Assembly (NCBI GenBank): GCA_002299785.1
Contig: DBNL01000016.1
Coordinates: 1-33,334 of the forward strand
Direction: 5' to 3'
DNA: 33,334 bases
Source of the DNA: Verrucomicrobia bacterium UBA673
GTDB taxonomy: Bacteria > Verrucomicrobiota > Verrucomicrobiia > Limisphaerales > UBA1096
Of this stretch, positions 7,785 to 16,902 are shown in pieces (within the stretch, counting starts at the first letter, position 1; each line of letters opens with the position of its first letter). Position numbers and translations under genes: made by a program. The notes under the pieces were generated by a model. That model was not told where the DNA came from and did no database searches. It was given only the letters and a program-made list of their open reading frames with translations.

Positions 7785-9031
7785 CGGTCGCACTCCCCCA
7801 TCACAAAATCGAGAGACCCCAAAATCGCCACTACATCGCTGATCATGTGCGCAGGCAGGGTGTGCGACAGAATACTCAGGTTCGCGAATGAGGGCGCGCG
7901 GATTTTCAACCGGTATGGCACGCCGCCGCCCTTGCTGAAGATATAAAAGCCGAGTTCGCCCTTCGGGTTTTCAGCACCAAAATAAACCTCGCCAGCCGGC
8001 GCGTCCTGACCCTGCGTCACTAACATGAACTGGTGGATCAACTCCTCCATGCTCGAGAGCACCTTCTGTTTGTCCGGCAGAATGATCTTGCCATCATCGA
8101 CATTGACCGGTCCGCCGGGCAGCTTAGCCAAGCACTGGTCAAGCAGGCGTACGCTTTGGCGCATCTCCTCCATTCGCACGAGGTAACGGTCGTAACAGTC
8201 TCCAACTTCCCCGTACGGCACGTCGAAGTCGAGTTGATCGTACACGAGATACGGATGCGCCTTGCGCAGATCATACTCCATATTGCTGCCGCGCAAGTTC
8301 GGACCGGTCAGGCCAAAATCGATCGCGTCCTCCCGGCTGATCACGCCAACGTCACGGGTTCGATCTACGAATATCTTGTTACGAGTCAGTAACTTGTCGG
8401 CCTCGCCGATGGCCACGCTAATCTCTTGGGTGAACTTGGCCAACTCGTCCGTCCAACCCTCCGGCAGATCACGGGACAACCCTCCGATGCGTGTGTACGA
8501 CGTCGTAAACCGCGCGCCGGTTAGCGCCTCGATCAGGTTGTAGATTTTCTCACGCTCGGTGAACGTGTGCAGAAACACCGTCAACGCGCCGACGTCCATC
8601 GCGAACGCCCCGAGGCCAAGCATATGCGCCGAGATTCGGGCAAGTTCGCAGCAGATCACGCGAATATATTGGCAGCGCTCCGGCAGCTTGTCGTGAATGC
8701 CAAGCAGCTTCTCCACCGCTAGCGAGTAGGCGACGTTGTTTGCCAAGGGCGCGAGATAGTCCAGTCGATCCGTGTATGGGATAAACTGGTTGTACGTCAT
8801 GTTCTCGGCGATCTTCTCGTCGCCGCGATGCAGGTAACCGATTTCAGGGTCAGCCTTAGTGATGATTTCGCCGTCGAGTTCGAGTACCAACCGCAACACG
8901 CCATGCGTCGCCGGGTGCGACGGCCCCATGTTCAGGATCATCTTCTCACCCTGTACATCACGCAAATCATCCACCGCCTGCGCCGAGCGCGCCGCCGAAT
9001 CCTTCACCTCTATTTGCTGAGTCGCCGTCAT
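7781..9031 (-). CDS. nuoD: NADH-quinone oxidoreductase subunit D (NuoD), operon 1
   Basis: 49-kDa subunit homologous to the large subunit of NiFe hydrogenases; together with NuoB it forms the quinone-reduction site. The protein is 416 aa. MGPSHPATHGVLRL (about 35-48) carries the conserved quinone-site histidine loop. YLHRGDEKIAENMTYNQFIPYTDRLDY follows, including the quinone-site tyrosine. GEVGDCYDRYLVRMEEM and the C-terminal MGECDR are family-typical. The first 30 residues are a variable extension. Both ends overlap neighbours as ATGA (nuoC and nuoE). It is not fused to NuoC. Confidence 0.96.
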   Translation of the reverse strand: MTATQQIEVKDSAARSAQAVDDLRDVQGEKMILNMGPSHPATHGVLRLVLELDGEIITKADPEIGYLHRGDEKIAENMTYNQFIPYTDRLDYLAPLANNVAYSLAVEKLLGIHDKLPERCQYIRVICCELARISAHMLGLGAFAMDVGALTVFLHTFTEREKIYNLIEALTGARFTTSYTRIGGLSRDLPEGWTDELAKFTQEISVAIGEADKLLTRNKIFVDRTRDVGVISREDAIDFGLTGPNLRGSNMEYDLRKAHPYLVYDQLDFDVPYGEVGDCYDRYLVRMEEMRQSVRLLDQCLAKLPGGPVNVDDGKIILPDKQKVLSSMEELIHQFMLVTQGQDAPAGEVYFGAENPKGELGFYIFSKGGGVPYRLKIRAPSFANLSILSHTLPAHMISDVVAILGSLDFVMGECDR

Positions 9032-9612
9032 CGATCAGCGTTCGGATTGCGCTCTCGTGGTTCCCGCGCAGTCGAGTCCTCGCCACCGGCCACGGTGACG
9101 AATGGCCCGCCCTCGAGCGGTGCCGGGTCTGAGAACGCCACGTCCGGCATCTCGCTTGGCTTGCCGGCCAAGGGGAAATCCTTTCGCAACGGAAAATAAG
9201 GGTAGCCCTCCCACATCAGGATGCGGCGCAAGTCGGGATGCCCGGCGAACCGGATGCCCATCATGTCGTACGCCTCGCGCTCGTGCCAGTTGGCCGTGCG
9301 CCAGACAGATGATACCGTCGACAATTCGGACTCCTCCTCACTCACGCTGATTTTCAGTCGTAAATGGCAAAAATGCTCGTAGCCGTATATGTGATACACC
9401 GCCGTCCATCGCGGTGTCTCCTCATGGTTGTCGATTGTAGTGAGGTCGACGAGAAAATCGAAGCCAAGTTCCGTCTTGGCGAATTGGCAGACTTCGGCAA
9501 TTCGCGAGGCGTCCAACAATTCCAGCGTCAACTCACCGCGAAACTCCACCGGGCCGGAGACGATCCCCTCGAACTGTTGCTTTAGCGTTTTGGCCAGTTG
9601 TTTCGGAGTCAT
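9028..9612 (-). CDS. nuoC: NADH-quinone oxidoreductase subunit C (NuoC), operon 1
   Basis: 30-kDa peripheral-arm subunit lacking cofactors, 194 aa from the ATG at 9610-9612. The signature WHEREAYDMMGIRFAGHPDL followed by RRILMWEGYPYFPLRKDFPL is unmistakable. The open frame extends upstream into nuoB, but the ATG 7 bases after the nuoB stop (MTPKQLAKTLKQQF) gives normal family length, so it was chosen. The last 35 residues (proline, glycine and charge rich) are a variable tail. The stop overlaps the nuoD start. Confidence 0.94.
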   Translation of the reverse strand: MTPKQLAKTLKQQFEGIVSGPVEFRGELTLELLDASRIAEVCQFAKTELGFDFLVDLTTIDNHEETPRWTAVYHIYGYEHFCHLRLKISVSEEESELSTVSSVWRTANWHEREAYDMMGIRFAGHPDLRRILMWEGYPYFPLRKDFPLAGKPSEMPDVAFSDPAPLEGGPFVTVAGGEDSTAREPRERNPNADR

Positions 9613-9619
9613 TCGGGTC

Positions 9620-10147
9620 TCAGGTGATAACCGCCTCTCTCGCTCGGGCTGGCTTGGTATCCTTGATGTGAGGCTCGTTTGAGATTTTGGACTGAAGCCG
9701 CATGAATCCCTCAAGCAACGCCTCCGGCCGAGGCGGACAGCCACTGATGTAAACATCGACTGGCAAAATTCGATCCACCCCCTGCAACACAGCGTAGCTA
9801 CGGTACATTCCGCCGGTCGAGGCGCACGCGCCCATCGCGATTACCCACTTCGGCTCCGGCATCTGATCGTAAATCCGCTTCACGGCCAGCGCCATTTTGT
9901 AAGTGACTGTCCCGGCTACAATCATCAGGTCGGATTGCCGGGGCGAAAACCGCATCACCTCAGCGCCGAACCGGGAGATGTCGAACCGGCTAGCCCCCGC
10001 TGCCATCAACTCAATCGCGCAACAGGCCAAGCCCATCGGCATCGGCCAAAGCGAGTTTTTGCGGAACCAACTGACAGCGGCGTCTAGACGGGTATGAATC
10101 ACATCCCCTTCAACCTTGGAATTATAGCCTATTTCAGTACCTCTCAT
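9620..10147 (-). CDS. nuoB: NADH-quinone oxidoreductase subunit B (NuoB), first gene of operon 1
   Basis: Carries the terminal 4Fe-4S cluster N2 that reduces quinone. The protein is 175 aa. N2 ligands are Cys 42 and 43 in GLACCAIELMA, Cys 108 in AMGACAS, and Cys 137 in ISGCPPRPEALL. It is the first gene of the operon: upstream there is only a 139-base intergenic region and then the stop of an unrelated gene, so the nuoA usually found immediately upstream is absent here. A promoter and a palindrome lie just upstream. A paralogue of 218 aa is at 23893-24549. Confidence 0.96.
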   Translation of the reverse strand: MRGTEIGYNSKVEGDVIHTRLDAAVSWFRKNSLWPMPMGLACCAIELMAAGASRFDISRFGAEVMRFSPRQSDLMIVAGTVTYKMALAVKRIYDQMPEPKWVIAMGACASTGGMYRSYAVLQGVDRILPVDVYISGCPPRPEALLEGFMRLQSKISNEPHIKDTKPARAREAVIT

Positions 10148-10171
10148 AATGGCTTTATAACGCCTAGGGCA

Positions 10172-10200
10172 AATCTACATCCGCCAGTTGCGACCGTCAA
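10172..10200 (-). promoter_or_regulatory. Promoter of nuo operon 1
   Basis: Read on the minus strand, TTGACG (10200-10195), a 17-base spacer and TAGATT (10177-10172) match sigma70-type hexamers at standard spacing. A start near 10165 would leave a leader of about 18 bases before the nuoB ATG. This is the only good match in the 139-base gap. Confidence 0.55.
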
Positions 10201-10207
10201 AATGAAT

Positions 10208-10225
10208 TTGTGAAAAATTTCACAA
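10208..10225. promoter_or_regulatory. CRP/FNR-type palindrome upstream of nuo operon 1
   Basis: TTGTGAAAAATTTCACAA is a perfect 8+8 inverted repeat with a 2-base centre. It contains TGTGA-N6-TCACA, the classical half-site pattern bound by the CRP/FNR family. It lies just upstream of the predicted -35, centred about 51 bases before the predicted start. Which regulator would bind is unknown. A weak AT-rich hairpin in the tail of the upstream gene's mRNA is the alternative reading. Confidence 0.5.
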
Positions 10226-10286
10226 AGTCGCATTACATCAATTCGATAGGGAGCATATCCAATGTCGACTGCTATTAGGCAAGCGG

Positions 10287-13200
10287 TCAACGATTCAAGC
10301 GAATTCGAAAAAAACGGGCTTTTTCGTTGGGTCGAGGCGTTGGCTTAAACTCAATGCTATCCCCATTTCCACTAATGACTTGAAGCTGAACCCAGTCGCT
10401 TAAGTTTGTTGAGGTCTCGACAATATATTTTTTTTGAATTTTAGAGTCTAAAAATATCGTAAATGGACTAACTTTAACGTTCAAGCTTATAATATCATTC
10501 GTATTATTGCTTAATTCTTCTTTTAACGTTACCCGCGCACCAGGGAACATGTGTGCTTTACCGAAAAGCGCGAAACTTAAGTCTGAGCTTGTGCGACTGG
10601 CTTGGTGGACTTCTGCCGCGACAACGTTTTTTCCGTTCGTCAAACTGCCACCGGCCACTTCAAAAGTGGCGTAGGCGCTTTCATCCACGATCGTGCTTGT
10701 CGCGTAAGTCGTATGTCGGGCAGTTTGCAAAAGGTTGCTGTCCCGATAAACTTGCTCTCCATTCACATAAACTGCCGCCGCATCGTCTCGGAGCAATTTA
10801 AAGGTCATCTTCTCGATCAACTCGACTGCGTCCACCTCAAAGGTCTGCCGAAAATAGACCGTGGCGCGTTTTCTATTGGGGTTGGTGCCATAACTGACAA
10901 TAGTGGCCTCGTTCCCATTTCCATAACCAAAAAGGCCCGGGCCTGATAACCAAGCGCTGTCATCGAAACTCAGTTTGGTCCAGTTGCGGTTGGGTGCGGT
11001 GGATCCATCGTAATATCTCCAGTCACCTCCGACCGAAACGAGTATTTGCTCTTGCGCCGCCACAACCTTGAGCAAGCGATAGAGAAATCTATCAGTGCCC
11101 GTGAACGTCTTGTTTGGGGTATAATCAAAAGTGCCGTCAGACCTGAAGGCCAGCTTGCCGTGCTGCGGCTTTGCCAACAGTTGCACCTCGGTCACTGGCA
11201 ACACTCCGACGTCGTTGGCTAGCACGCCCTCTTCACGTTTGGCTAAACTTAGTGTTCTACCCGGCGCTACGGCAAACTGATCCGCTCGTGCCACCAACAT
11301 GCCCTGGGGCAGTGTTGATGTTTTTTGTGTGTCCACCGACCAAGCTGTGCCGATTTTATTCTTTGCGAGCAGTCGATAGTACAAAGTGGAGTCAACTGCC
11401 AAGCCATCAACCAAATGGCGCAGTTGACCATCGCCATCGGGTGTGACCTGTGTGGAGTGATCCCACTTGGTGACATCCGGGCCACCGTCGGTTTTACCCC
11501 AGACAAAAAAAGCTTTCGTGCCCGGTTGACTATGAGCCAGGTGGCCAGCGAGGGTGAGCGACTCAGTCGTGCGCTCAACCGGTGGCGCGCAAACGATTTC
11601 CGGCAAAAGCGATTTGCCACGATCGGTTGAGACCACCTCGGCAATGATCAGCATGTCGGAGCTGGTCAGGCCACCATTGAGCCCGTGAATGGCGAGGACA
11701 TTTTTACCGGGGAGCAACTGATCCCTGTGCACAGTGATGTCAAATAACTCGAACTGCTTAGCCAGCGTGTCGTTGTGCGTTGTTGTTGCGCCGGAGTTCC
11801 ATTGTGTTGTTGGCGGCGCGTTTGCGGATGCCACCCGCTTGCCGTTGAGATAAGCGACAAAACCGTCATCGTATTTCATGCGCAACTTGAGGTCATCGAT
11901 CACCCCTGGATCATTAACATTGAAGGCATAGCGCAAGTAAAGCGACTCGGTTTTGTTATACATTTGCGTACTGAAATTCAGTGCTGAACTGATAAGTGAC
12001 TCGTAGCCGCTACGGCGCTCGTAACCGGCTCCTTTTAGGCCTCGTTTCCAAGTCGCATCGTTGAAGTCTATTGTAGTCCACGAGTCATCGTGACGGCCGT
12101 TGGTCGGCACCCACCCGCGCACGTAATCGCCCGAACCCACCATTATGTCACTCGTGCCGGTCACGATTACTTGAACTGTCCCAATTGCACGTTGGCCAAG
12201 CGCGTCCTCGATCGTGTACTCAATCAAGCCGGCGCCGTTGGCCGAGTTTTTGACCTTGAACGTCAGTAATCCGTTCGGTTCGTTTCGGCGCCGTCCGTCG
12301 CGCATCACCGGCGAGCGGTGAACGAACAGACTTCCCAAGTTAGTGGCTTTCGAGCGCACACTAAATAGCCGAAAGCCACCTGGAAAATAGTCCTGCCCTT
12401 CGCTCCCTTCGCCGTTTGTTCCGACTGCGATGACCGGCTCGGTCTTGAACGCGCCGCGCAACCCCGCGGCGTGGTCGTTGGTGAGCGGATTAAAACTCAC
12501 CGAATCACCAGCGGAGAGGTACAGTACATCCGGCTCGGCGACCGGCGGCTCGTTGATGTAATTCAGCTTGAGGGTCTGCCGTTTCCCACCGGCGCGATAC
12601 TGGATTTTTTCGCTGCCCGTGGCGTCGGCGCTGACGCGCAAAACATACACCGATGAACTGCTGATCGTCTCGTGCAGAAGCGACTGTTTGGGGGAGCGAA
12701 CCTGGCTGATGCTGCCATCGCCGGGAAGCTTTAGCGTGCGCGACTGTCCGGCAGCTACGTCCATCTCGAACGCATTGCCCTCAGGGTCGCCGACAACCAC
12801 AGCGACGTCGCCCTTGTGCAGCCAGCCGCGTCCGGCGTCGCCTTGCATCGAGTAGCTGAACCAGGCTGTTCCCTCGAAGCCATCCGATGGAGTGAACACC
12901 GCCCTGCCAGCCTCGGTGGCGACCGACCCAGCATAGCGCGGCGTAACCTGCCCGACTTCGGCCAGTGAAAGGCTGTTTTGCTGTCCACGATAAACCTGAT
13001 TGAGGTCATTGGCCAACACGTCGTAATGGATTCGCTCCCCCGGCGCTGCCCACGCAACGTCGTCCACGGCGAACGGCATCTCGGCCGGGTTTCGCATTGC
13101 GGCCGGCCCGGAGAGGAGGCCGCTAGAGCGACCATAAATTTGTGATGCCGCAGTAAACTCCTGCCCCTCAATATCATTGAAGAAAGACCGCAACTTGGTT

Positions 13201-14396
13201 GAATACTGCGGGTTCATGATTCCTCCTATCGAGTGTCCCGACCCGAAAATATGTCCCACCTCGTGGGAGGTGAGCGCCCAGCCGAAACCAGCCTGCATCA
13301 CGCTCACGCCGTTTCTTGTGTGAAGTCCGTTTTGAAATGCGATGCCGAGTATCCCTCCGCTCAATCCGTCGCCAAAACGGATCGAAGCCGTCTGGCCGTA
13401 GGTGGACTCGGGGCGCCAACGCTGCGTCCAAGTCGCAAAATCATCCAGCGTGTCACCGTTGCTGTCGAACGGAATGTCGTCATAGTCGCCCGAGTCCGGT
13501 GTGAGGATCAGTTCCTGCACCAGTAACCGCACGCCTAGTTGGTTCTCGTAAATCGCCGCGACGTTGGCCATCAGCGCGAGGTACCTGCTGGTGACCTCGG
13601 TGAGATGATTTTTTGAGTTCAAGCCGGTCGCCGATTTGTCGAGCGCGACGATAACCGTGGCCACCTTGAGCGACGCCTCGTAGAGCGGCGGGCTGGCGGG
13701 GCTTCCGAGCACCAGCGTCGGTGCGCCGTTCACCGGGTTTACCCCCGAGCTAGCCATCGCCGGAAAATCCTCCGTCGGCTTAAACTTGGCCGGCTCGGCT
13801 TGGCTCCAGTCCGGCTTGGCCAGGTCGCCGTCGAGGGACATCGTCCGGTACGAGCCGGTCCGCGGATCGCGAACACACGCCAACTCCGAATGCAAAATCG
13901 TAAGCGACTCGAACAATCCGCCATCGACGCCGCGCAATTGCACTTGGACTCCGTTGGCCAAGCGCACGACACCGGCAGCGGAGCGGTCGGCCAAGGCAAG
14001 TGTTGCCGTATGCACCTGGCCGGCGGCGATGGCTCGACCCTCGAAGACTCGCAGCCTGACGTCGTGCCGGTCCGCTTTGCCAAGCGTCGTGCAGTAGCCG
14101 TCAGCGAGCAGCGGAAAATCGCGGAACAAAAAGTCTAGCGGCTCGCGCCCGGGCAACTGAAGCCGCAACGGCTGGCCGCCATCGATCGCCTGGGCCAATG
14201 TGGATTCGCCCTCATCCTCGCGCTTCTCCTTCGTCACCGAAAAAACTAGGGAAGGAACTTGAGTGCGACTGACCGCTTCCTCTTGCCCTGGTGGTGAAAC
14301 AACATTGGCTAAATCCCATTCGCCGTGGTTCACAAAACCACTCACCGCCAACCCGGCAGCAAGCAGGACAACCCCATTTTTTGTTGTTTGCTTCAT
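10287..14396 (-). CDS. Exported multidomain metzincin-type metalloprotease
   Basis: A 1369-aa protein with an N-terminal hydrophobic export signal (GVVLLAAGLAVSGF, residues 8-21). The zinc site HEVGHIFGSGH (378-388) followed by GIMNP (Met 394) is the metzincin HExxHxxGxxH plus Met-turn, so a reprolysin/M12B-like zinc protease is likely. Downstream are cadherin-like modules (about 443-540 and 1037-1115, with VLANDLN and VLANDVG). Two related jelly-roll-like modules follow (about 770-920 and 1135-1280; KYDDGFVAYLNGKRV and LLRDDAAAVYVNGEQV), with an Fn3-like stretch between (934-1028). The C-terminal module YIVETSTNLSDWVQL...RFFRIRL (about 1323-1367) resembles those on many Verrucomicrobiota exported proteins. 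The ATG overlaps the RNase R stop as ATGA. The substrate is unknown. Confidence 0.85.
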   Translation of the reverse strand: MKQTTKNGVVLLAAGLAVSGFVNHGEWDLANVVSPPGQEEAVSRTQVPSLVFSVTKEKREDEGESTLAQAIDGGQPLRLQLPGREPLDFLFRDFPLLADGYCTTLGKADRHDVRLRVFEGRAIAAGQVHTATLALADRSAAGVVRLANGVQVQLRGVDGGLFESLTILHSELACVRDPRTGSYRTMSLDGDLAKPDWSQAEPAKFKPTEDFPAMASSGVNPVNGAPTLVLGSPASPPLYEASLKVATVIVALDKSATGLNSKNHLTEVTSRYLALMANVAAIYENQLGVRLLVQELILTPDSGDYDDIPFDSNGDTLDDFATWTQRWRPESTYGQTASIRFGDGLSGGILGIAFQNGLHTRNGVSVMQAGFGWALTSHEVGHIFGSGHSIGGIMNPQYSTKLRSFFNDIEGQEFTAASQIYGRSSGLLSGPAAMRNPAEMPFAVDDVAWAAPGERIHYDVLANDLNQVYRGQQNSLSLAEVGQVTPRYAGSVATEAGRAVFTPSDGFEGTAWFSYSMQGDAGRGWLHKGDVAVVVGDPEGNAFEMDVAAGQSRTLKLPGDGSISQVRSPKQSLLHETISSSSVYVLRVSADATGSEKIQYRAGGKRQTLKLNYINEPPVAEPDVLYLSAGDSVSFNPLTNDHAAGLRGAFKTEPVIAVGTNGEGSEGQDYFPGGFRLFSVRSKATNLGSLFVHRSPVMRDGRRRNEPNGLLTFKVKNSANGAGLIEYTIEDALGQRAIGTVQVIVTGTSDIMVGSGDYVRGWVPTNGRHDDSWTTIDFNDATWKRGLKGAGYERRSGYESLISSALNFSTQMYNKTESLYLRYAFNVNDPGVIDDLKLRMKYDDGFVAYLNGKRVASANAPPTTQWNSGATTTHNDTLAKQFELFDITVHRDQLLPGKNVLAIHGLNGGLTSSDMLIIAEVVSTDRGKSLLPEIVCAPPVERTTESLTLAGHLAHSQPGTKAFFVWGKTDGGPDVTKWDHSTQVTPDGDGQLRHLVDGLAVDSTLYYRLLAKNKIGTAWSVDTQKTSTLPQGMLVARADQFAVAPGRTLSLAKREEGVLANDVGVLPVTEVQLLAKPQHGKLAFRSDGTFDYTPNKTFTGTDRFLYRLLKVVAAQEQILVSVGGDWRYYDGSTAPNRNWTKLSFDDSAWLSGPGLFGYGNGNEATIVSYGTNPNRKRATVYFRQTFEVDAVELIEKMTFKLLRDDAAAVYVNGEQVYRDSNLLQTARHTTYATSTIVDESAYATFEVAGGSLTNGKNVVAAEVHQASRTSSDLSFALFGKAHMFPGARVTLKEELSNNTNDIISLNVKVSPFTIFLDSKIQKKYIVETSTNLSDWVQLQVISGNGDSIEFKPTPRPNEKARFFRIRLNR

Positions 14397-16639
14397 TTTC
14401 GTCTACGCTTTGCTTTGGGGTGCTTTTGCGTGTCTTTGCGCTTGTGGGGGGTGTTCTGATTGGTCGTCCTTCTGGGCTTGCGCGAAAGGCTCGTGGGTTT
14501 CTTTTTGCGCTTGGTCCCCTTGGTTTTGATGACGCGAAAGTCGGCCTGTTTTTTTTGAATGTCCACGGCCTCGATCTGCACTTTCAGTTGGTCGCCTGGC
14601 GCGACTTCGTTGCCGCGTTGCCTCCCAACGAGCCGACCGCGCTCCGGCACAAAACGATAATGATCGTCACTCAGGCTGAAGCGCTTGACCAGGGCCTTGA
14701 GCCCCAACTCGGTTATGTCCACCATCGCGCCGATGTTGCGCACATCGGTGACCATAGCCGTGTAAGTCTCCGGCTTTTGGGTGTCAAGCTGCCGCTGAAG
14801 ATGCGTCATCAGCTTGATGTGTTTGCTATCCATTTCGGCGTCGGCGGAGTTGCGCTCAGTGAGCGAAATGTGGTCGGCCGCCGTGGCGAGCGCGGCGTCA
14901 TCAAGCTTGGCGTGCTGGTAAACAATTCGGTGCACGATCAGGTCGGCGTACCGGCGAATCGGCGAGGTGAAGTGAGCATAGTCGTCCTTGGCCAGGCCGT
15001 AGTGACCGATCGACTCCGTCGAGTAGCAAGCGCGTTTCATGCAGCGCAGGTAGCCGATCCGGAAAACGTCCGCAAGCAGGTGGCCCTTGAGGCCCGCGAG
15101 AAATTTACCGGCCTGTTTTTGGTCAGCCAGATTCCCGGCGCGCAGCCCCATCAACGTAGCCCGCGCCCGGAGCTCGTCGAGCTTCTCGATGTCCGGCTTG
15201 TCGTGGACACGATGGATCGCCTTGACGCGTCGCCGCTTGATTTCCTTCGCGACAGCTTCATTGGCCAGCAGCATGAATTCCTCGATCAACTGATGCGACA
15301 CATCATTCTCTACCCGACGCACTTCGCTCAGTCGACCCTTAGCATCGAGCAGCACCTTATGCTCCGGCACGTCGAGATCCAGCGCGCCCGCCCGGAAGCG
15401 GGCCTGCCGTAGTTTTTGCGCGAGGCGATGGGCGTCGTGCAACATAAGCTCGATGTCGCCAGTCGGTTTGCGACTGAGGATCTCCATCGCCTCCTCATAT
15501 GAAAAACGGCGTTTCGAGCAGATAACCGTCGAGTGAAACTTCGCCTGCTCGACCTGCCCATTTCCGCTCAGTACAAACTCCACGCTGCGGGCCAGCCGAT
15601 CAACCCCCTGCTTGAGCGAGCACAGCTCGTTGCTCAGTTCTTCAGGAAGCATCGGGATGACACGGTCAATGAGATACGTCGAGTTGCCGCGCTGCCGCGC
15701 TTCCTTGTCGAGCGCGCTCTTGGGGGTGACGTAGTGCGACACGTCGGCGATGTGCACCCACAACCGCCAGCGCCGCCCCTTGATGCGCTCCAGCGAAATG
15801 GCATCGTCGAAGTCACGCGCATCGACCGGGTCAATCGTCACAACATTGTGCTCGCGGCAATCCCGGCGGCCTTTACGGTCGGCCTCCGTCACTTTCGCGC
15901 CCAAGCGCCGCGCCTCAGCCTTGACCTTGCCCGGGAAACGCGTCGGCAACTCGTACTGCCGGATAACCGACTCAACATCGACGCCCGGCGCGCTTGGGCT
16001 GCCGATCACCTCAAGCAGTTTGCCTTCCGGCGCGTTGTGACGCGACGGCCACTCGGTGATCTCGACCACCACCCTGTCGCCGCGCCGCGCCTTGGGCTTG
16101 GCCGCTTGGCCAAATTTGGGCAGATAAATGTCGTGCGTGATGCGAGGGTCGCTCGGCACAACGTACCAAAGCTGCCGCGACTTCTCCAGCGTGCCAACCA
16201 CCTGAGTGCGGGCGCGCTCGAGCACATCCACCACCCGGCCGCTTGGCCCCGCCGGCGCGCGCCGGCCACGGGCCTGTCGGCGCCCGGTCGCTGCCGGGCG
16301 ATCAACCAACACCAATACTCTGTCGTTGTGCATCGCGGTGCGCGCTGCGTTGGGCGCGATGTCTATCGAGGGCTGCGTTGCGTCAGTTGTCACGACTCGT
16401 CCGCCGCCGCGGCGGTTCATCAGAATTCGCCCCGCGACTAAGTCCTCGTCTCCCGGCAAAGCGAAACACTTGTCGGGCAACCGGACCACCCGGCCCAAGC
16501 GCACGAGGTTGCGTAATTCAGCCCGCACTTCCTTAGCTTCCGTTTGACCAAGTTCGAGTTTTGCGGTGATCTCATCCGCCCCTGATGGGACGTAATGTTT
16601 GCGCCCTAAAAGACGCAGAAGTCGATTTTCAAGATTCAT
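14393..16639 (-). CDS. rnr: Ribonuclease R (RNB-family 3'-5' exoribonuclease)
   Basis: Processive exoribonuclease for structured RNA, cytoplasmic, 748 aa from ATG 16639. In order: an N-terminal winged-helix region (NRLLRLLGRKHYVPSGADEI), cold-shock-type domains, and the RNB catalytic domain with TIDPVDARDFDDAISLE carrying the metal-binding aspartates. HFTSPIRRYADLIVHRIVY and a C-terminal S1 domain (YTAMVTDVRNIGAMVDI) follow. The tail is strongly basic (KGTKRKKKPTSLSRKPRR onward, ending RRRK), as in other RNase R proteins. An in-frame TTG at 16669 would add 10 residues and cannot be excluded; neither start has a clear Shine-Dalgarno sequence. It overlaps the next gene by 4 bases. Confidence 0.93.
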   Translation of the reverse strand: MNLENRLLRLLGRKHYVPSGADEITAKLELGQTEAKEVRAELRNLVRLGRVVRLPDKCFALPGDEDLVAGRILMNRRGGGRVVTTDATQPSIDIAPNAARTAMHNDRVLVLVDRPAATGRRQARGRRAPAGPSGRVVDVLERARTQVVGTLEKSRQLWYVVPSDPRITHDIYLPKFGQAAKPKARRGDRVVVEITEWPSRHNAPEGKLLEVIGSPSAPGVDVESVIRQYELPTRFPGKVKAEARRLGAKVTEADRKGRRDCREHNVVTIDPVDARDFDDAISLERIKGRRWRLWVHIADVSHYVTPKSALDKEARQRGNSTYLIDRVIPMLPEELSNELCSLKQGVDRLARSVEFVLSGNGQVEQAKFHSTVICSKRRFSYEEAMEILSRKPTGDIELMLHDAHRLAQKLRQARFRAGALDLDVPEHKVLLDAKGRLSEVRRVENDVSHQLIEEFMLLANEAVAKEIKRRRVKAIHRVHDKPDIEKLDELRARATLMGLRAGNLADQKQAGKFLAGLKGHLLADVFRIGYLRCMKRACYSTESIGHYGLAKDDYAHFTSPIRRYADLIVHRIVYQHAKLDDAALATAADHISLTERNSADAEMDSKHIKLMTHLQRQLDTQKPETYTAMVTDVRNIGAMVDITELGLKALVKRFSLSDDHYRFVPERGRLVGRQRGNEVAPGDQLKVQIEAVDIQKKQADFRVIKTKGTKRKKKPTSLSRKPRRTTNQNTPHKRKDTQKHPKAKRRRK

Positions 16640-16902
16640 TATGAGATAGGCGGCTCCATAGCCGGGCAAACCACCAGCTCGCTTCCAGCAATTTTATTGC
16701 CACCGGCACGCTTGTATCCCGCAGCGTACCCCCCCACAACGTTAACATTCCTAAAACTAAGGACAACTTTAGGTTAGAATTGCCAAATAAAAGTAGATAT
16801 TCAAAAAGAGATCACGGAAAAAATAACCAACTTTTTTAGTTTATCCATGCCCCAAGACTCCTTTGAATGTTATGAAGATTAAAAAATCAAAGGGAGGGAT
16901 TT
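16640..16902. other. Intergenic region between RNase R and a small ORF
   Basis: No gene supported. It is AT-rich from about 16740. It holds short inverted repeats (GCAAT-TTT-ATTGC at 16688-16700; CCTAAA...TTTAGG at about 16750-16773) and presumably the divergent promoters of the RNase R gene and the small ORF, but I found no hexamer pair at good spacing on either strand. Confidence 0.5.
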
